IMG/VR virus record: IMGVR_UViG_3300042691_020656
Span: 1 to 39,382 of that record
DNA from: a virus
Length of the DNA: 39,382 bases
Strand: one strand, 5' to 3'
The notes beneath the pieces were generated by a model. It saw nothing but the letters and a program-made list of their open reading frames with translations, made no database searches and was not told the DNA's origin. A program made the translations under genes and the position numbers. Shown here in pieces: positions 14,895 to 22,282 of this stretch; position 1 is the first letter of the stretch, and each line of letters starts with the position of its first letter.

Positions 14895-14923
14895 TTGACG
14901 ATACCGTAGGGAGTTGTTACAGT
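14895..14923 (+). promoter_or_regulatory. Sigma-70-type promoter for recombinase unit
   Basis: TTGACG at 14895-14900, a 17-base spacer and TACAGT at 14918-14923 give a good host-type promoter. The predicted start is about 14930, 17 bases before the next ATG, which has GAGGAGG six bases upstream. No operator like those at PL/PR is seen, so this promoter may work in the lysogen. Confidence 0.7.
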
Positions 14924-14946
14924 ATGAGCATCAAGAGGAGGACGAC

Positions 14947-15120
14947 ATGAAGAGCAACACGAAGGTCTGGGTTATGCAGGGGCAGGGGCAGCGGGAGCCC
15001 GCAACGGTTCGCCCGTGGCGCAAGATCAACGGCGCGCGCATGGCGGGCTGGGAAGTGGTCGAGTTCCTCGACGGCGGCCAGATGATCGTCCACGGCAGCG
15101 GGTTGGAGGTGCGCCAGTGA
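14947..15120 (+). CDS. Small hypothetical protein, recombinase unit (57 aa)
   Basis: Begins MKSNTKVWVMQGQGQREPAT and reads as a small beta-rich domain (GWEVVEFLDGGQMIVHGSGLEV). GAGGAGG six bases upstream of the ATG is the best ribosome site in this area. Its TGA overlaps the GTG start of the serine recombinase, so both are translated together from the promoter at 14895-14923. No family recognised; a partner or regulator of the recombinase is possible. Confidence 0.6.
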   Translation: MKSNTKVWVMQGQGQREPATVRPWRKINGARMAGWEVVEFLDGGQMIVHGSGLEVRQ

Positions 15121-15812
15121 CCGCGCGCCAGAGCCCCCCAGGGGGTGCTGGGGCCCCGCCCCCCGCCGCCGTGGACGCGCACCCTGACGCGCCACCCCCC
15201 AAAAAATATTCCAAACGCGCAGCCCTCTACCTCCGTGTCTCGACGGACGAGCAGACCACCGACAATCAGGAACGCGAATTGCGCCAGACCGCCGAGCGGG
15301 CGGGCTGGGAGATCACCCACGTCTACCGCGACGAGGGCATTTCGGGCTCCAAGGGCCGCGACCGCCGCCCCGGCCTTGACGCCATGCTGAAGGACGCCAC
15401 CCGCCGCCAGTTCGACGTTGTGGCGGCCTGGTCGGTGGATCGCCTCGGCCGCAGCCTGCAGGATCTCGTCTCGATGTTGTCGGACATTCACGCGGCGGGC
15501 ATCGACCTGTACCTGCACCAGCAGGCAATCGACACGACGACGCCTGCGGGCAAGGCGATGTTCCAGATGATGGGCGTCTTCGCCGAGTTCGAGCGCGCCA
15601 TGATCCGCGACCGCGTGAAGGCCGGCATGGCGCGTGCGAAGGCACAGGGCAAGCGTCTGGGCAAGCCCGCCGTGCCGCAAGCGAAGCTGGACGCGCTGCG
15701 GGCGGAGATCGCGCGCGGCACCGGGCTGGTGAAGGCCGCCCGCCTGCATGGCGTCGGCACTTACACCGCGCAGCGGATCAAGCGGGAGATGGCGGGCGAT
15801 GCCCAGGGGTAA
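15117..15812 (+). CDS. Serine recombinase (resolvase/invertase family)
   Basis: 231 residues. After a 30-residue Pro-rich leader, the catalytic domain reads AALYLRVSTDEQTTDNQ (nucleophile Ser in RVST), VYRDEGISGSK, RPGLDAML, VVAAWSVDRLGRS (Arg pair), and MFQMMGVFAEFERAMIRDRVKAG (E helix). A short C-terminal helix-turn-helix (AEIARGTGLVKAARLHGVGTYTAQRI) follows, so it is the small resolvase/invertase type, not a large integrase. It should cut and exchange DNA at paired sites. GTG at 15117 overlaps the preceding stop. A dense G/C-rich stretch (15133-15169) covers its early codons and may hinder translation. Placement between terS and terL is odd. Confidence 0.92.
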   Translation: MTARQSPPGGAGAPPPAAVDAHPDAPPPKKYSKRAALYLRVSTDEQTTDNQERELRQTAERAGWEITHVYRDEGISGSKGRDRRPGLDAMLKDATRRQFDVVAAWSVDRLGRSLQDLVSMLSDIHAAGIDLYLHQQAIDTTTPAGKAMFQMMGVFAEFERAMIRDRVKAGMARAKAQGKRLGKPAVPQAKLDALRAEIARGTGLVKAARLHGVGTYTAQRIKREMAGDAQG

Positions 15813-17430
15813 TTTCGGCAGGCGGCTGACGCCGAAAGGTTTCAAGTCCCAGGTGGAGGTGCCCCCCGCACCCCCGCCTGAGCCGTTCAAGCCGCCCCGT
15901 CCGAAAAAGCCGAAGCCTCCGCCACCCCCGCCCCCCACGCCGAAGGAGGAGATGATCGCCATGACGAAAAAACTGGAGGCCCGGAACGCGGCGGAGGGAC
16001 TGGAGGCGCTGGTGGAGGCACCCGCGGCGCCCAACCGCGCCGCGATTGAGGCGAGCCTGCGGTCGGTGCTGGTGGACTACGCCAATGACCCTGTGGGCTT
16101 CGTGCGCGACATCCTCAAGGCGGAGCCCGACGATTGGCAGGCGGAGCTGCTGACGGCCGCCGCGATGGGCGAGAGGCGGATCAGCGTCAGGGCTGGCCAC
16201 GGCGTGGGTAAGTCCACGGCCTCCGCCTGGCTGCTGATTTGGCACATGGTCACGCGCTTCCCGCAGAAGGCCGTCGTGACGGCGCCGACCGCGGGGCAGC
16301 TGTTTGACGCGCTGTTCGCGGAGGTGAAATTCTGGATCAACAAGCTGCCGGCCCCGATCCGCGAGCTGCTCGACATGACGAGCGAGAAGATCGTGTTGAA
16401 GGCGGCACCGGAGGCGAGCTTCATCTCCGCCAGGACATCCTCCGCCGACCGCCCCGAGGCCCTGGCCGGTGTCCACTCCGAGAACGTGCTGCTGATCTGC
16501 GACGAGGCGTCGGCCATCCCCGAGGCGGTGTTCGAGAGCGCGGCGGGCTCGATGTCGGGCGACAACGCCTGCACCGTCCTGATCGGCAACCCGACGCGCA
16601 ATTCGGGCCTGTTCTACCTGACGCACCACAAGCTGGCGAGCGAGTGGAAGACCATGCACGTCTCCTGTCTGGCGAGCAAGCGGGTGTCGGCCGACTTCGT
16701 GAAGCAGATCGCCGACACCTACGGCCCTGAGAGCAACGCCTACCGCGTCCGCGTGCTGGGGGAATTCGCCCTGCGCGACGACGACACGCTCATCCCGGCG
16801 GAACTGGTGGACAGTGCGATGATCCGCGACGTGGCGGCCGACGCGAGGGAGCCGATCGTGTATGGGCTCGACGTGGCGCGCTTCGGCGACGACCGCAGCG
16901 TGCTCTGCAAGCGGCGCGGCAATGTGGTGATGGAGTTTCGGGTGTGGCAGGGGTTGGATCTCATGCAGCTGACGGGTGCGATCGTGAACGAGGCGAAGCT
17001 CGACAAGCCCGCCGAGATCTGCGTGGACAGCATCGGCCTCGGCTCGGGCGTGGCGGATCGGCTGCGCGAGCTGGGCCACACGGTGCGCGACGTGAACGTG
17101 TCGGAGGCAAGTGCCATGAACCCGCAGGCGGCGAAACTGCGCGACGAACTCTGGCTCTCGGTCAAGGAATGGCTGAACGCGCGTGCGTGCCGGCTGCCGA
17201 AGATGGAGGAACTCCGCCAGGAGCTCGTCGCGCCGACTTACACATTTACTTCGAACGGTAAAATAAAGGTCGAGGGCAAGGCGGACCTGAAGAGGCGCGG
17301 GATGAGGTCGCCCGACTTGGCGGACTCGCTTTGCATAAGTTTCGCGAGCATCGCCTCGAGGGTAGGGGGGCGTTCGCCCCGCTGGGTGCCGGGCAAGCCG
17401 CTGAAGCGGGCCATCAAGGGCGTCGTCTGA
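15799..17430 (+). CDS. terL: Large terminase subunit
   Basis: 543 residues. ATPase: Walker A RAGHGVGKS, adenine/Q-like region upstream, Walker B VLLICDEASAI, and coupling motif GNPTRNSG. Nuclease (RNase H fold): YGLDVARFGDDRS, EICVDSIGLGSG and SPDLADSLCISFA carry the three acidic clusters. It packages DNA into proheads. The first 55 residues are unusual: a Pro/Lys-rich segment (PPAPPPEPFKPPRPKKPKPP) not found in most terminases. Start ATG at 15799 overlaps the recombinase gene by 14 bases. Confidence 0.95.
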   Translation: MPRGNFGRRLTPKGFKSQVEVPPAPPPEPFKPPRPKKPKPPPPPPPTPKEEMIAMTKKLEARNAAEGLEALVEAPAAPNRAAIEASLRSVLVDYANDPVGFVRDILKAEPDDWQAELLTAAAMGERRISVRAGHGVGKSTASAWLLIWHMVTRFPQKAVVTAPTAGQLFDALFAEVKFWINKLPAPIRELLDMTSEKIVLKAAPEASFISARTSSADRPEALAGVHSENVLLICDEASAIPEAVFESAAGSMSGDNACTVLIGNPTRNSGLFYLTHHKLASEWKTMHVSCLASKRVSADFVKQIADTYGPESNAYRVRVLGEFALRDDDTLIPAELVDSAMIRDVAADAREPIVYGLDVARFGDDRSVLCKRRGNVVMEFRVWQGLDLMQLTGAIVNEAKLDKPAEICVDSIGLGSGVADRLRELGHTVRDVNVSEASAMNPQAAKLRDELWLSVKEWLNARACRLPKMEELRQELVAPTYTFTSNGKIKVEGKADLKRRGMRSPDLADSLCISFASIASRVGGRSPRWVPGKPLKRAIKGVV

Positions 17431-17431
17431 C

Positions 17432-17483
17432 CACACAACCGTTTGTGGCTATGTTATAACATTCCGGCGCGACAGGTTGTGTG
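17432..17483. promoter_or_regulatory. Nested dyad in terL-structural gap
   Basis: CACACAACC (17432-17440) and GGTTGTGTG (17475-17483) form a 9-bp inverted pair. Between them is a perfect 12-bp palindrome, ATGTTATAACAT (17451-17462), whose centre is within one base of the centre of the outer pair. The 92-base gap (17431-17522) therefore holds a 52-base symmetric site. It could bind a regulator of the late operon or the serine recombinase, or fold in RNA. Confidence 0.6.
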
Positions 17484-17522
17484 CTATGGGCAAAATAGCA
17501 CCAATCCGTAGGAGTGAGCCTC

Positions 17523-18341
17523 ATGGGCAGCGCATCTGGGTCGTCTGGCGGCAGTGGGGGTGGCTCGGTCGGCGGCTTGGACCGCTCACTCAACAACACG
17601 CCCCCCGGCGGCGGTTTCGGCAACGGCAGCGCCCAGAGCAGCAGGCCCAGCAGCCTCGGCCTCACCACCGGCACGACCTGGCAGGGTAACACCGCCTTCG
17701 GCCCCGCAGGCGGCATGGCGACGGGCTACGCGACGCGCTCCCCCATGACTGGCCGGGTTGACACCGGCTCATCGACGTTTGCGGCGCCCAACACCCGCGG
17801 CGGCGGCGTGGGTGCTGGCACCTACAGCAATTTCCGCACCCCTGATGGCTCGGCCATGTTCGGCGGCAGCTTGCAGGGGCAGGGCGTGATGGCGGGCAAT
17901 GCCATCCAGGCCCTCGGCATGCTGCGCGCGATGCAGGCCGCCCAAGCGCGGCCGCAGCCCGCCGGCGGCCCGACGATGGTGCAGCCGGGGCTGCTGGACG
18001 AGGAGCTGCCGATCGACGCGGTGCCCGAGATTCCGTCGATCCCGCCGAACCTGTCAATTACGGGGCCCGGCTCGTTCTGGAACCCCGGATACTGGATGAA
18101 CAATCCCACCAACTGGAAGAGGGGGGAGCAGCGCCCCGCGCCGCTGAACTGGAGCGACGCCAGCGGCTGGCCGGGGCAAGGTTCCGTCCCTCGCCAGCCT
18201 TCGGGAAACCAAAACACACAATACCAGAACAATCAGGGCGGCGTCTCGTATTCAGGCGCAACCTTTAGACCCGGCGATTATCGCGGGGGAAATGGGGTGC
18301 CCGGCGGCGGCTATGGCGGCGGTGCAGGCGGAGGCTGGTAA
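17523..18341 (+). CDS. Gly/Ser/Pro-rich protein of unknown function
   Basis: 272 residues of mostly low complexity: Gly/Ser-rich N-terminus, a short helical segment (QGVMAGNAIQALGMLRAMQAAQA at about 122-144, not quoted further), Pro-rich middle, and Gly-Gly-Tyr-rich C-terminus. I prefer ATG at 17523, eight bases behind AGGAG. It opens the structural operon before the portal gene. It may be a virion or prohead component; composition does not allow more. Confidence 0.65.
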   Translation: MGSASGSSGGSGGGSVGGLDRSLNNTPPGGGFGNGSAQSSRPSSLGLTTGTTWQGNTAFGPAGGMATGYATRSPMTGRVDTGSSTFAAPNTRGGGVGAGTYSNFRTPDGSAMFGGSLQGQGVMAGNAIQALGMLRAMQAAQARPQPAGGPTMVQPGLLDEELPIDAVPEIPSIPPNLSITGPGSFWNPGYWMNNPTNWKRGEQRPAPLNWSDASGWPGQGSVPRQPSGNQNTQYQNNQGGVSYSGATFRPGDYRGGNGVPGGGYGGGAGGGW

Positions 18342-18344
18342 AAC

Positions 18345-18692
18345 ATGCCCGATAACGCCTCCCGCTTCTTCCCCTTCGGAATTGTCCGTCGCCACGCGGG
18401 CGCCCCGGAAGCCGACATCATGTACAGCCTCGGAATGCCGGGGATGAGCTCCATCTACGCCGACCAGTTCATGCGTAACCTGCGCGCGGGCCGTCCCGGC
18501 TACGCCGGGTTTCCTGACTGGTTTACCTCTCAGCTTGGCGGCGGTGGTTCTGGCACAGGCGGTAACGGTGGCGGGAGCAGCTCCGGTGGCGGCGGCTCGG
18601 CCAATTTCGGCAACATCCCGCAGTGGTGGCGTGACTGGTACAACGCGCAGGGCAAGCATGGCGGCGTGCCGCCCGTTCAGGGGCTTCTTTGA
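18345..18692 (+). CDS. Gly-rich hypothetical protein before portal
   Basis: 115 residues: a folded-looking N-terminus (SRFFPFGIVRRHAG, then Met/Tyr-rich YSLGMPGMSSIYADQF), a Gly/Ser linker (about 63-88) and a Trp-rich C-terminus (IPQWWRDWYNAQGKHGG). The TGA overlaps the portal ATG (TGATG). Its Gly-rich linker resembles that of the preceding gene, so the two may be related or act together. Function unknown. Confidence 0.62.
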   Translation: MPDNASRFFPFGIVRRHAGAPEADIMYSLGMPGMSSIYADQFMRNLRAGRPGYAGFPDWFTSQLGGGGSGTGGNGGGSSSGGGGSANFGNIPQWWRDWYNAQGKHGGVPPVQGLL

Positions 18693-20869
18693 TGGACATC
18701 CTTGAACTGGATGAAACGCTCTCGGCTATGGGTCTTGAAGAGGCGCCCCGTGCTGAAGAGGGCATGTCGGAGGAGGAGTTTCAGGGCGCGGTGAAGGCCG
18801 CGATCACGGACGCCGCCGACTACATCGACGACGATGTCGCGCCCGATCGCGAGAGGGCGCTCAAGTATTATCGCGGTGATCCCTTCGGTAACGAGGAGGA
18901 GGGCCGCTCCCAGGTCGTGATGACCGAGGTGCGGGATGTCGTCCTCGCGATGATGCCGAGCCTCCTGCGCGTCTTCACGGCCTCCGAAAAGCCCGTTGAG
19001 TTTGCGCCCCGGCGCGCGGAAGACGTGGCGATGGCCGAGCAAGCCACGGATTATGTGTCGTATGTCTTCAATGTGGACAATCCCGGCTTCTCGATCCTGC
19101 ACTCGGCGTTCAAGGACGCGCTGAAGTCGAAGATCGGCGTCTTCAAGTGGTACACGGCGACGACGACCCACGTTCGGGAGGAAAGTTATTCCGGCATAGA
19201 CCAGGCGCAACTCAACCTGCTGCAGGAAGATGGCACGATCGAGGTTTTGACGGCGGCGGTGGCTGGAGAGGGCGAGGTTGATCCGATGACCGGCCTTCCC
19301 TCTCCCCTTTTTGACGTGCAAATCCGCCGCCGCGTGGACAAGAAGCGGCAGGTGGTGCAGTGCGTGCCGCCCGAGGAGTTTCTCATCGCGCGCAACGCGC
19401 GTGACCTAGACACGGCCGAGTATGTCGGCCACCGCTCGCTGAAGACGCTCTCCGAGCTGGTCGAGATGGGTTACTCGCGCGAGGAGATCGAGGAGCACGG
19501 CAACTCGTCGTCTTCGTTTGAGTTGAACCTTGAGGCCCAGACCCGCAATCCGGCGCTGCGCGACTGGATGGGTGGCGCCTCAAGCACTAATGCCGACCCT
19601 GCCATGCGGCGCTACGAGTATGTCGAGAGCTACATCCGCATCGACAAGGATGGCGACGGCGTGGCGGAACTCCGCCGCATCTGCACGATCGGTGAGGCCT
19701 GTTACATCCTCCACGACGAGGTCGTGGACGAGGTCAAGATGGCTGTCATCTGCCCTGACCCCGAGAGCCACATGGTGATCGGCTCGAGCATGGCGGACCA
19801 GGTCATGGACCTGCAGCTGATCAAGTCCAACGTCGTCAGGAACACGCTCGACAGCCTCGCGCAGGTGATCCACCCGCGCACGGCCTACGTGGAGGGTGCG
19901 GTCAACGCCGATGACCTGATGAACGTGGAGACGGGTGGCCTGGTGCGTGTGACGCAGCCCGGCATGATACAGGAGCTCGGCGGCACCTTCGTGGGCCAGC
20001 AGGCGATGCCGATCATCGCCTATCTGGACGACGTGAAGGCCTCTCGCACGGGCATGACGAAGGCCAGCCAGGGCCTCGACGCCGACGTGCTGCAGAGCAC
20101 GACGAAGGCGGCCGTGACGGCCACGATGAGCGCCGCGCAGGAGCGCCTCGAGATGGTGGCCCGCATCTTCGCGGAGACGGGCATCAAGCGGCTCTTCCGG
20201 GGCCTGCTGAAGGAAATCATCCGCCACCAGGACCAGCCGCGGGTCGTTCGCCTGCGGAACGAGTGGGTGCCGGTGGACCCGCGCTACTGGGACGCCGACA
20301 TGGATGTCGTCGTGAACGTCGGCCTCGGCACCGGCTCGATCGAGCAGCGCGTTCAGCTGTTGACGATGGTGGTGTCTCAGCAGAAGGAAATCCTGCAGAC
20401 GCTGGGCCCGTCGAACCCGCTGGTATCGATGAAGCAGTTCCGCAACACGATGGCGCAGATCCTCGAGTTGTCGGGCCTGAAGGACGCCTCGCGTTACTTC
20501 AGCGAGATCACGCCCGAGGTTGAGCAGCAGATGGCGCAGCCCCAGCAGCCGCAGCAAGACCCCGCGCAGATCCTCGCGCAGGTCGAGGCGAAGAAAATCG
20601 AGGCCGACATCGCCATCGCGCAGATGAAGGCGCAGCTGGAGATAGAGAAGCAGAAGGCGGCCGACGACCTCGAGCGCGACCGCCTCGACGCCGACATCTG
20701 GCTGAAGGCGACCGAGATGCAGCTGAAGTACGGCACGCAGATCCAGGTCGAGCAGCTCTACGCCATGCTTCAGCGCGAGCGTGACGCGGCGAAGATCATG
20801 GCGCAGCAGCAGCAGGCGCAGATGCGGGCGCAGCAGCCGATGCAGCAAAACCCGGCAGGATACCAATGA
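18692..20869 (+). CDS. Portal protein, P22-like
   Basis: 725 residues, the size of P22-type portals. Features: acidic N-terminus, RALKYYRGDPFGNEEEGRSQ with VVMTEVRDVVLAMMPSLLRV (typical start of the clip/wing), PPEEFLIARNARDLDTAEYVGHR, MADQVMDLQLIKSNVVRNTL, and GMTKASQGLDADVLQSTTKAAVTATMSAAQERLE (stem/crown region). The C-terminus (about 600-725) is a long Gln/Lys-rich coiled coil with poly-Gln. It forms the dodecameric DNA channel at one capsid vertex and binds terminase. ATG at 18692 overlaps the preceding stop. Confidence 0.93.
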   Translation: MDILELDETLSAMGLEEAPRAEEGMSEEEFQGAVKAAITDAADYIDDDVAPDRERALKYYRGDPFGNEEEGRSQVVMTEVRDVVLAMMPSLLRVFTASEKPVEFAPRRAEDVAMAEQATDYVSYVFNVDNPGFSILHSAFKDALKSKIGVFKWYTATTTHVREESYSGIDQAQLNLLQEDGTIEVLTAAVAGEGEVDPMTGLPSPLFDVQIRRRVDKKRQVVQCVPPEEFLIARNARDLDTAEYVGHRSLKTLSELVEMGYSREEIEEHGNSSSSFELNLEAQTRNPALRDWMGGASSTNADPAMRRYEYVESYIRIDKDGDGVAELRRICTIGEACYILHDEVVDEVKMAVICPDPESHMVIGSSMADQVMDLQLIKSNVVRNTLDSLAQVIHPRTAYVEGAVNADDLMNVETGGLVRVTQPGMIQELGGTFVGQQAMPIIAYLDDVKASRTGMTKASQGLDADVLQSTTKAAVTATMSAAQERLEMVARIFAETGIKRLFRGLLKEIIRHQDQPRVVRLRNEWVPVDPRYWDADMDVVVNVGLGTGSIEQRVQLLTMVVSQQKEILQTLGPSNPLVSMKQFRNTMAQILELSGLKDASRYFSEITPEVEQQMAQPQQPQQDPAQILAQVEAKKIEADIAIAQMKAQLEIEKQKAADDLERDRLDADIWLKATEMQLKYGTQIQVEQLYAMLQRERDAAKIMAQQQQAQMRAQQPMQQNPAGYQ

Positions 20870-21114
20870 CCCCCGAAGAGAAAGCCCGCAAGGCGCAGGA
20901 TCTCATCAACGACCCGATGGTCACCGAGATATTCGCCACGCTCGAGGGCCGCTACATTCACACCTGGCGGAATACGCCGCCCGAGGACGTGCAGAAGCGC
21001 GAGGCGGCCCACGCCGCGATCCGCGCGCTCGATGATTTCCGGTCGCGACTAAAGGCGCTGGCGACGGCGCCGAAGGTTGAGGCCCACAATAACCGCAACG
21101 CCAGCAAGCGTTGA
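20866..21114 (+). CDS. Small helical protein after portal
   Basis: 82 residues (MTPEEKARKAQDLINDPMVT...), nearly all helix: a DPMVTEIFATLEGRYIHTW segment, then PPEDVQKREAAHAAIRALDDF. The ATG overlaps the portal stop. Similar short proteins commonly lie between portal and scaffold in podoviruses of this type; their function is unknown, perhaps assembly. Confidence 0.75.
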   Translation: MTPEEKARKAQDLINDPMVTEIFATLEGRYIHTWRNTPPEDVQKREAAHAAIRALDDFRSRLKALATAPKVEAHNNRNASKR

Positions 21115-21165
21115 CGAAGAAATCTCCAGCGTCGTGAGGCGCTTGAGCCAACCCAACCCCATCAA

Positions 21166-21180
21166 CCGTCGTGACGACGG
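21166..21180 (+). promoter_or_regulatory. Hairpin before scaffold gene
   Basis: CCGTCGTGACGACGG is a perfect 6-bp stem with a TGA loop, 18 bases before the scaffold ATG and just before its ribosome site. The 13-base core CGTCGTGACGACG recurs behind the capsid gene (24274-24286). Confidence 0.6.
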
Positions 21181-21197
21181 TGGAGAAAGGTGCTACA

Positions 21198-22199
21198 ATG
21201 ACCACTACCGACACGCCCTCCCAGGGCATCGGTCTATCTGAAGCGGCAAACCAGCTCGCAGCTTTTCTGGACGGCCCTGCCGACAACCAGACGCCCGAGA
21301 AGGATCCCGCAGACGAAAGCCCGGCCGACGATGATCAGGCCGAGGCGCTTGAGGCTTCCACTGAGGATGAGACGCCCGCCGATGAGGCTGGTGCCGAGGA
21401 TGAGGAAGCCGCTGCTGACGACGAGGATGCCGAAGAGGCTTCCGATCCGATGGAGCAGCTCGTCACCGTCAAGATCGACGGCAAAGAAGAGCAGATCCCT
21501 CTGAAGGAAGCGATTGCCGGTTATCAGCGACAGGCAGATTACAGCCGCAAGACTGGCGCACTGGCCGAAATGCGAAAGCAGATTGAGGCCGAGGCCCAGC
21601 AGGTGATGACGGAGCGTGCGCAGTACGCCCAACTCCTCAACGCTCTCCAGCAGCAGCTGACCGAAGCTGTGCAAGGCGAGCCAGACTGGGAGAGGCTCTA
21701 CGCCGAAGATCCGCTCGAATATGTCCGGCAAAAGGATGTCTGGCGGGAGCGCAGCGAACGTCTCCAGGCTGCGACGGCTGAACAGCAGAGGGTGATGTCC
21801 CTCATGCAGGAGCAGCAGGTGCGGCAGCTTCAGCAGACAGTCCAGCAGGGACGCCAGAAGCTCAAGGAACTTGTCCCCGCGTGGAAAGATACCGCGCGGT
21901 GGGAGCAGGACCGGGTGAAGGTGCGCGAGTATGCACAGAAGCTCGGCTATGCCCCCGAGGAGGTTTCCCAGGTCTATGACCCGCGTGCGGTCGTCGCCGT
22001 GTACAAGGCGATGAAGTACGATGAGCTTATGGCGAAACGCCCGGCGCCCAATCCGCAGAACGGCCCCCGGCCGTTGCGGGCGGGATCGCCGCAGGCAGCC
22101 CCGCAGCGTCGGCATTCCGAGATCACCAAGGCAAAGCAGCGTCTCGCTCAAACCGGCAGCATCAAGGATGCGGCCAAACTCTTTGAAGGCCTGATCTAG
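21198..22199 (+). CDS. Scaffolding protein
   Basis: 333 residues. The N-terminal third is very acidic and disordered (repeated Asp/Glu/Ala), followed by a short beta motif (QLVTVKIDGKEEQIPLKEAI), YQRQADYSRKTGAL, a long Gln-rich coiled coil (about 120-225), and a basic C-terminus (APQRRHSEITKAKQRLAQTG). This plan plus its place directly before the capsid gene identifies a scaffold that directs prohead assembly; the basic tail should bind capsid. ATG at 21198 has GAAAGG upstream. Confidence 0.85.
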   Translation: MTTTDTPSQGIGLSEAANQLAAFLDGPADNQTPEKDPADESPADDDQAEALEASTEDETPADEAGAEDEEAAADDEDAEEASDPMEQLVTVKIDGKEEQIPLKEAIAGYQRQADYSRKTGALAEMRKQIEAEAQQVMTERAQYAQLLNALQQQLTEAVQGEPDWERLYAEDPLEYVRQKDVWRERSERLQAATAEQQRVMSLMQEQQVRQLQQTVQQGRQKLKELVPAWKDTARWEQDRVKVREYAQKLGYAPEEVSQVYDPRAVVAVYKAMKYDELMAKRPAPNPQNGPRPLRAGSPQAAPQRRHSEITKAKQRLAQTGSIKDAAKLFEGLI

Positions 22200-22213
22200 A
22201 AAGGATCACCCAA

Positions 22214-22282
22214 ATGGCGCAGCCAACCAATCTCTTCGACCGTTACGACGGTACGAAGGCAGTGCGTGAAGACCTCGCGAAT
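22214..22282 (+). CDS. Major capsid protein, exon 1 (codons 1-23)
   Basis: ATG at 22214 begins MAQPTNLFDRYDG and 23 codons end REDLAN, the exact N-terminus expected of SU10/DUF5309-type capsid proteins, whose members read MAQPTNxFDxYDAxGxREDLxxIIYNISP. A TGA then follows at 22283. Spliced to exon 2 (23307-24221) it gives REDLAN-IIYNISPEDTPFM with no gap and in frame. Its last six bases, GCGAAT, pair with intron GTTCGC (22314-22319) as P1, with the required U.G at the splice site. GAAAGGATCACC gives the ribosome site. Confidence 0.93.

Noticed and set aside
15778-17436. 552-residue minus-strand ORF
   Set aside because: Antisense shadow of the large terminase; His/Arg/Leu-rich with no domain.
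19580-20866. 428-residue minus-strand ORF
   Set aside because: Antisense shadow of the portal gene.
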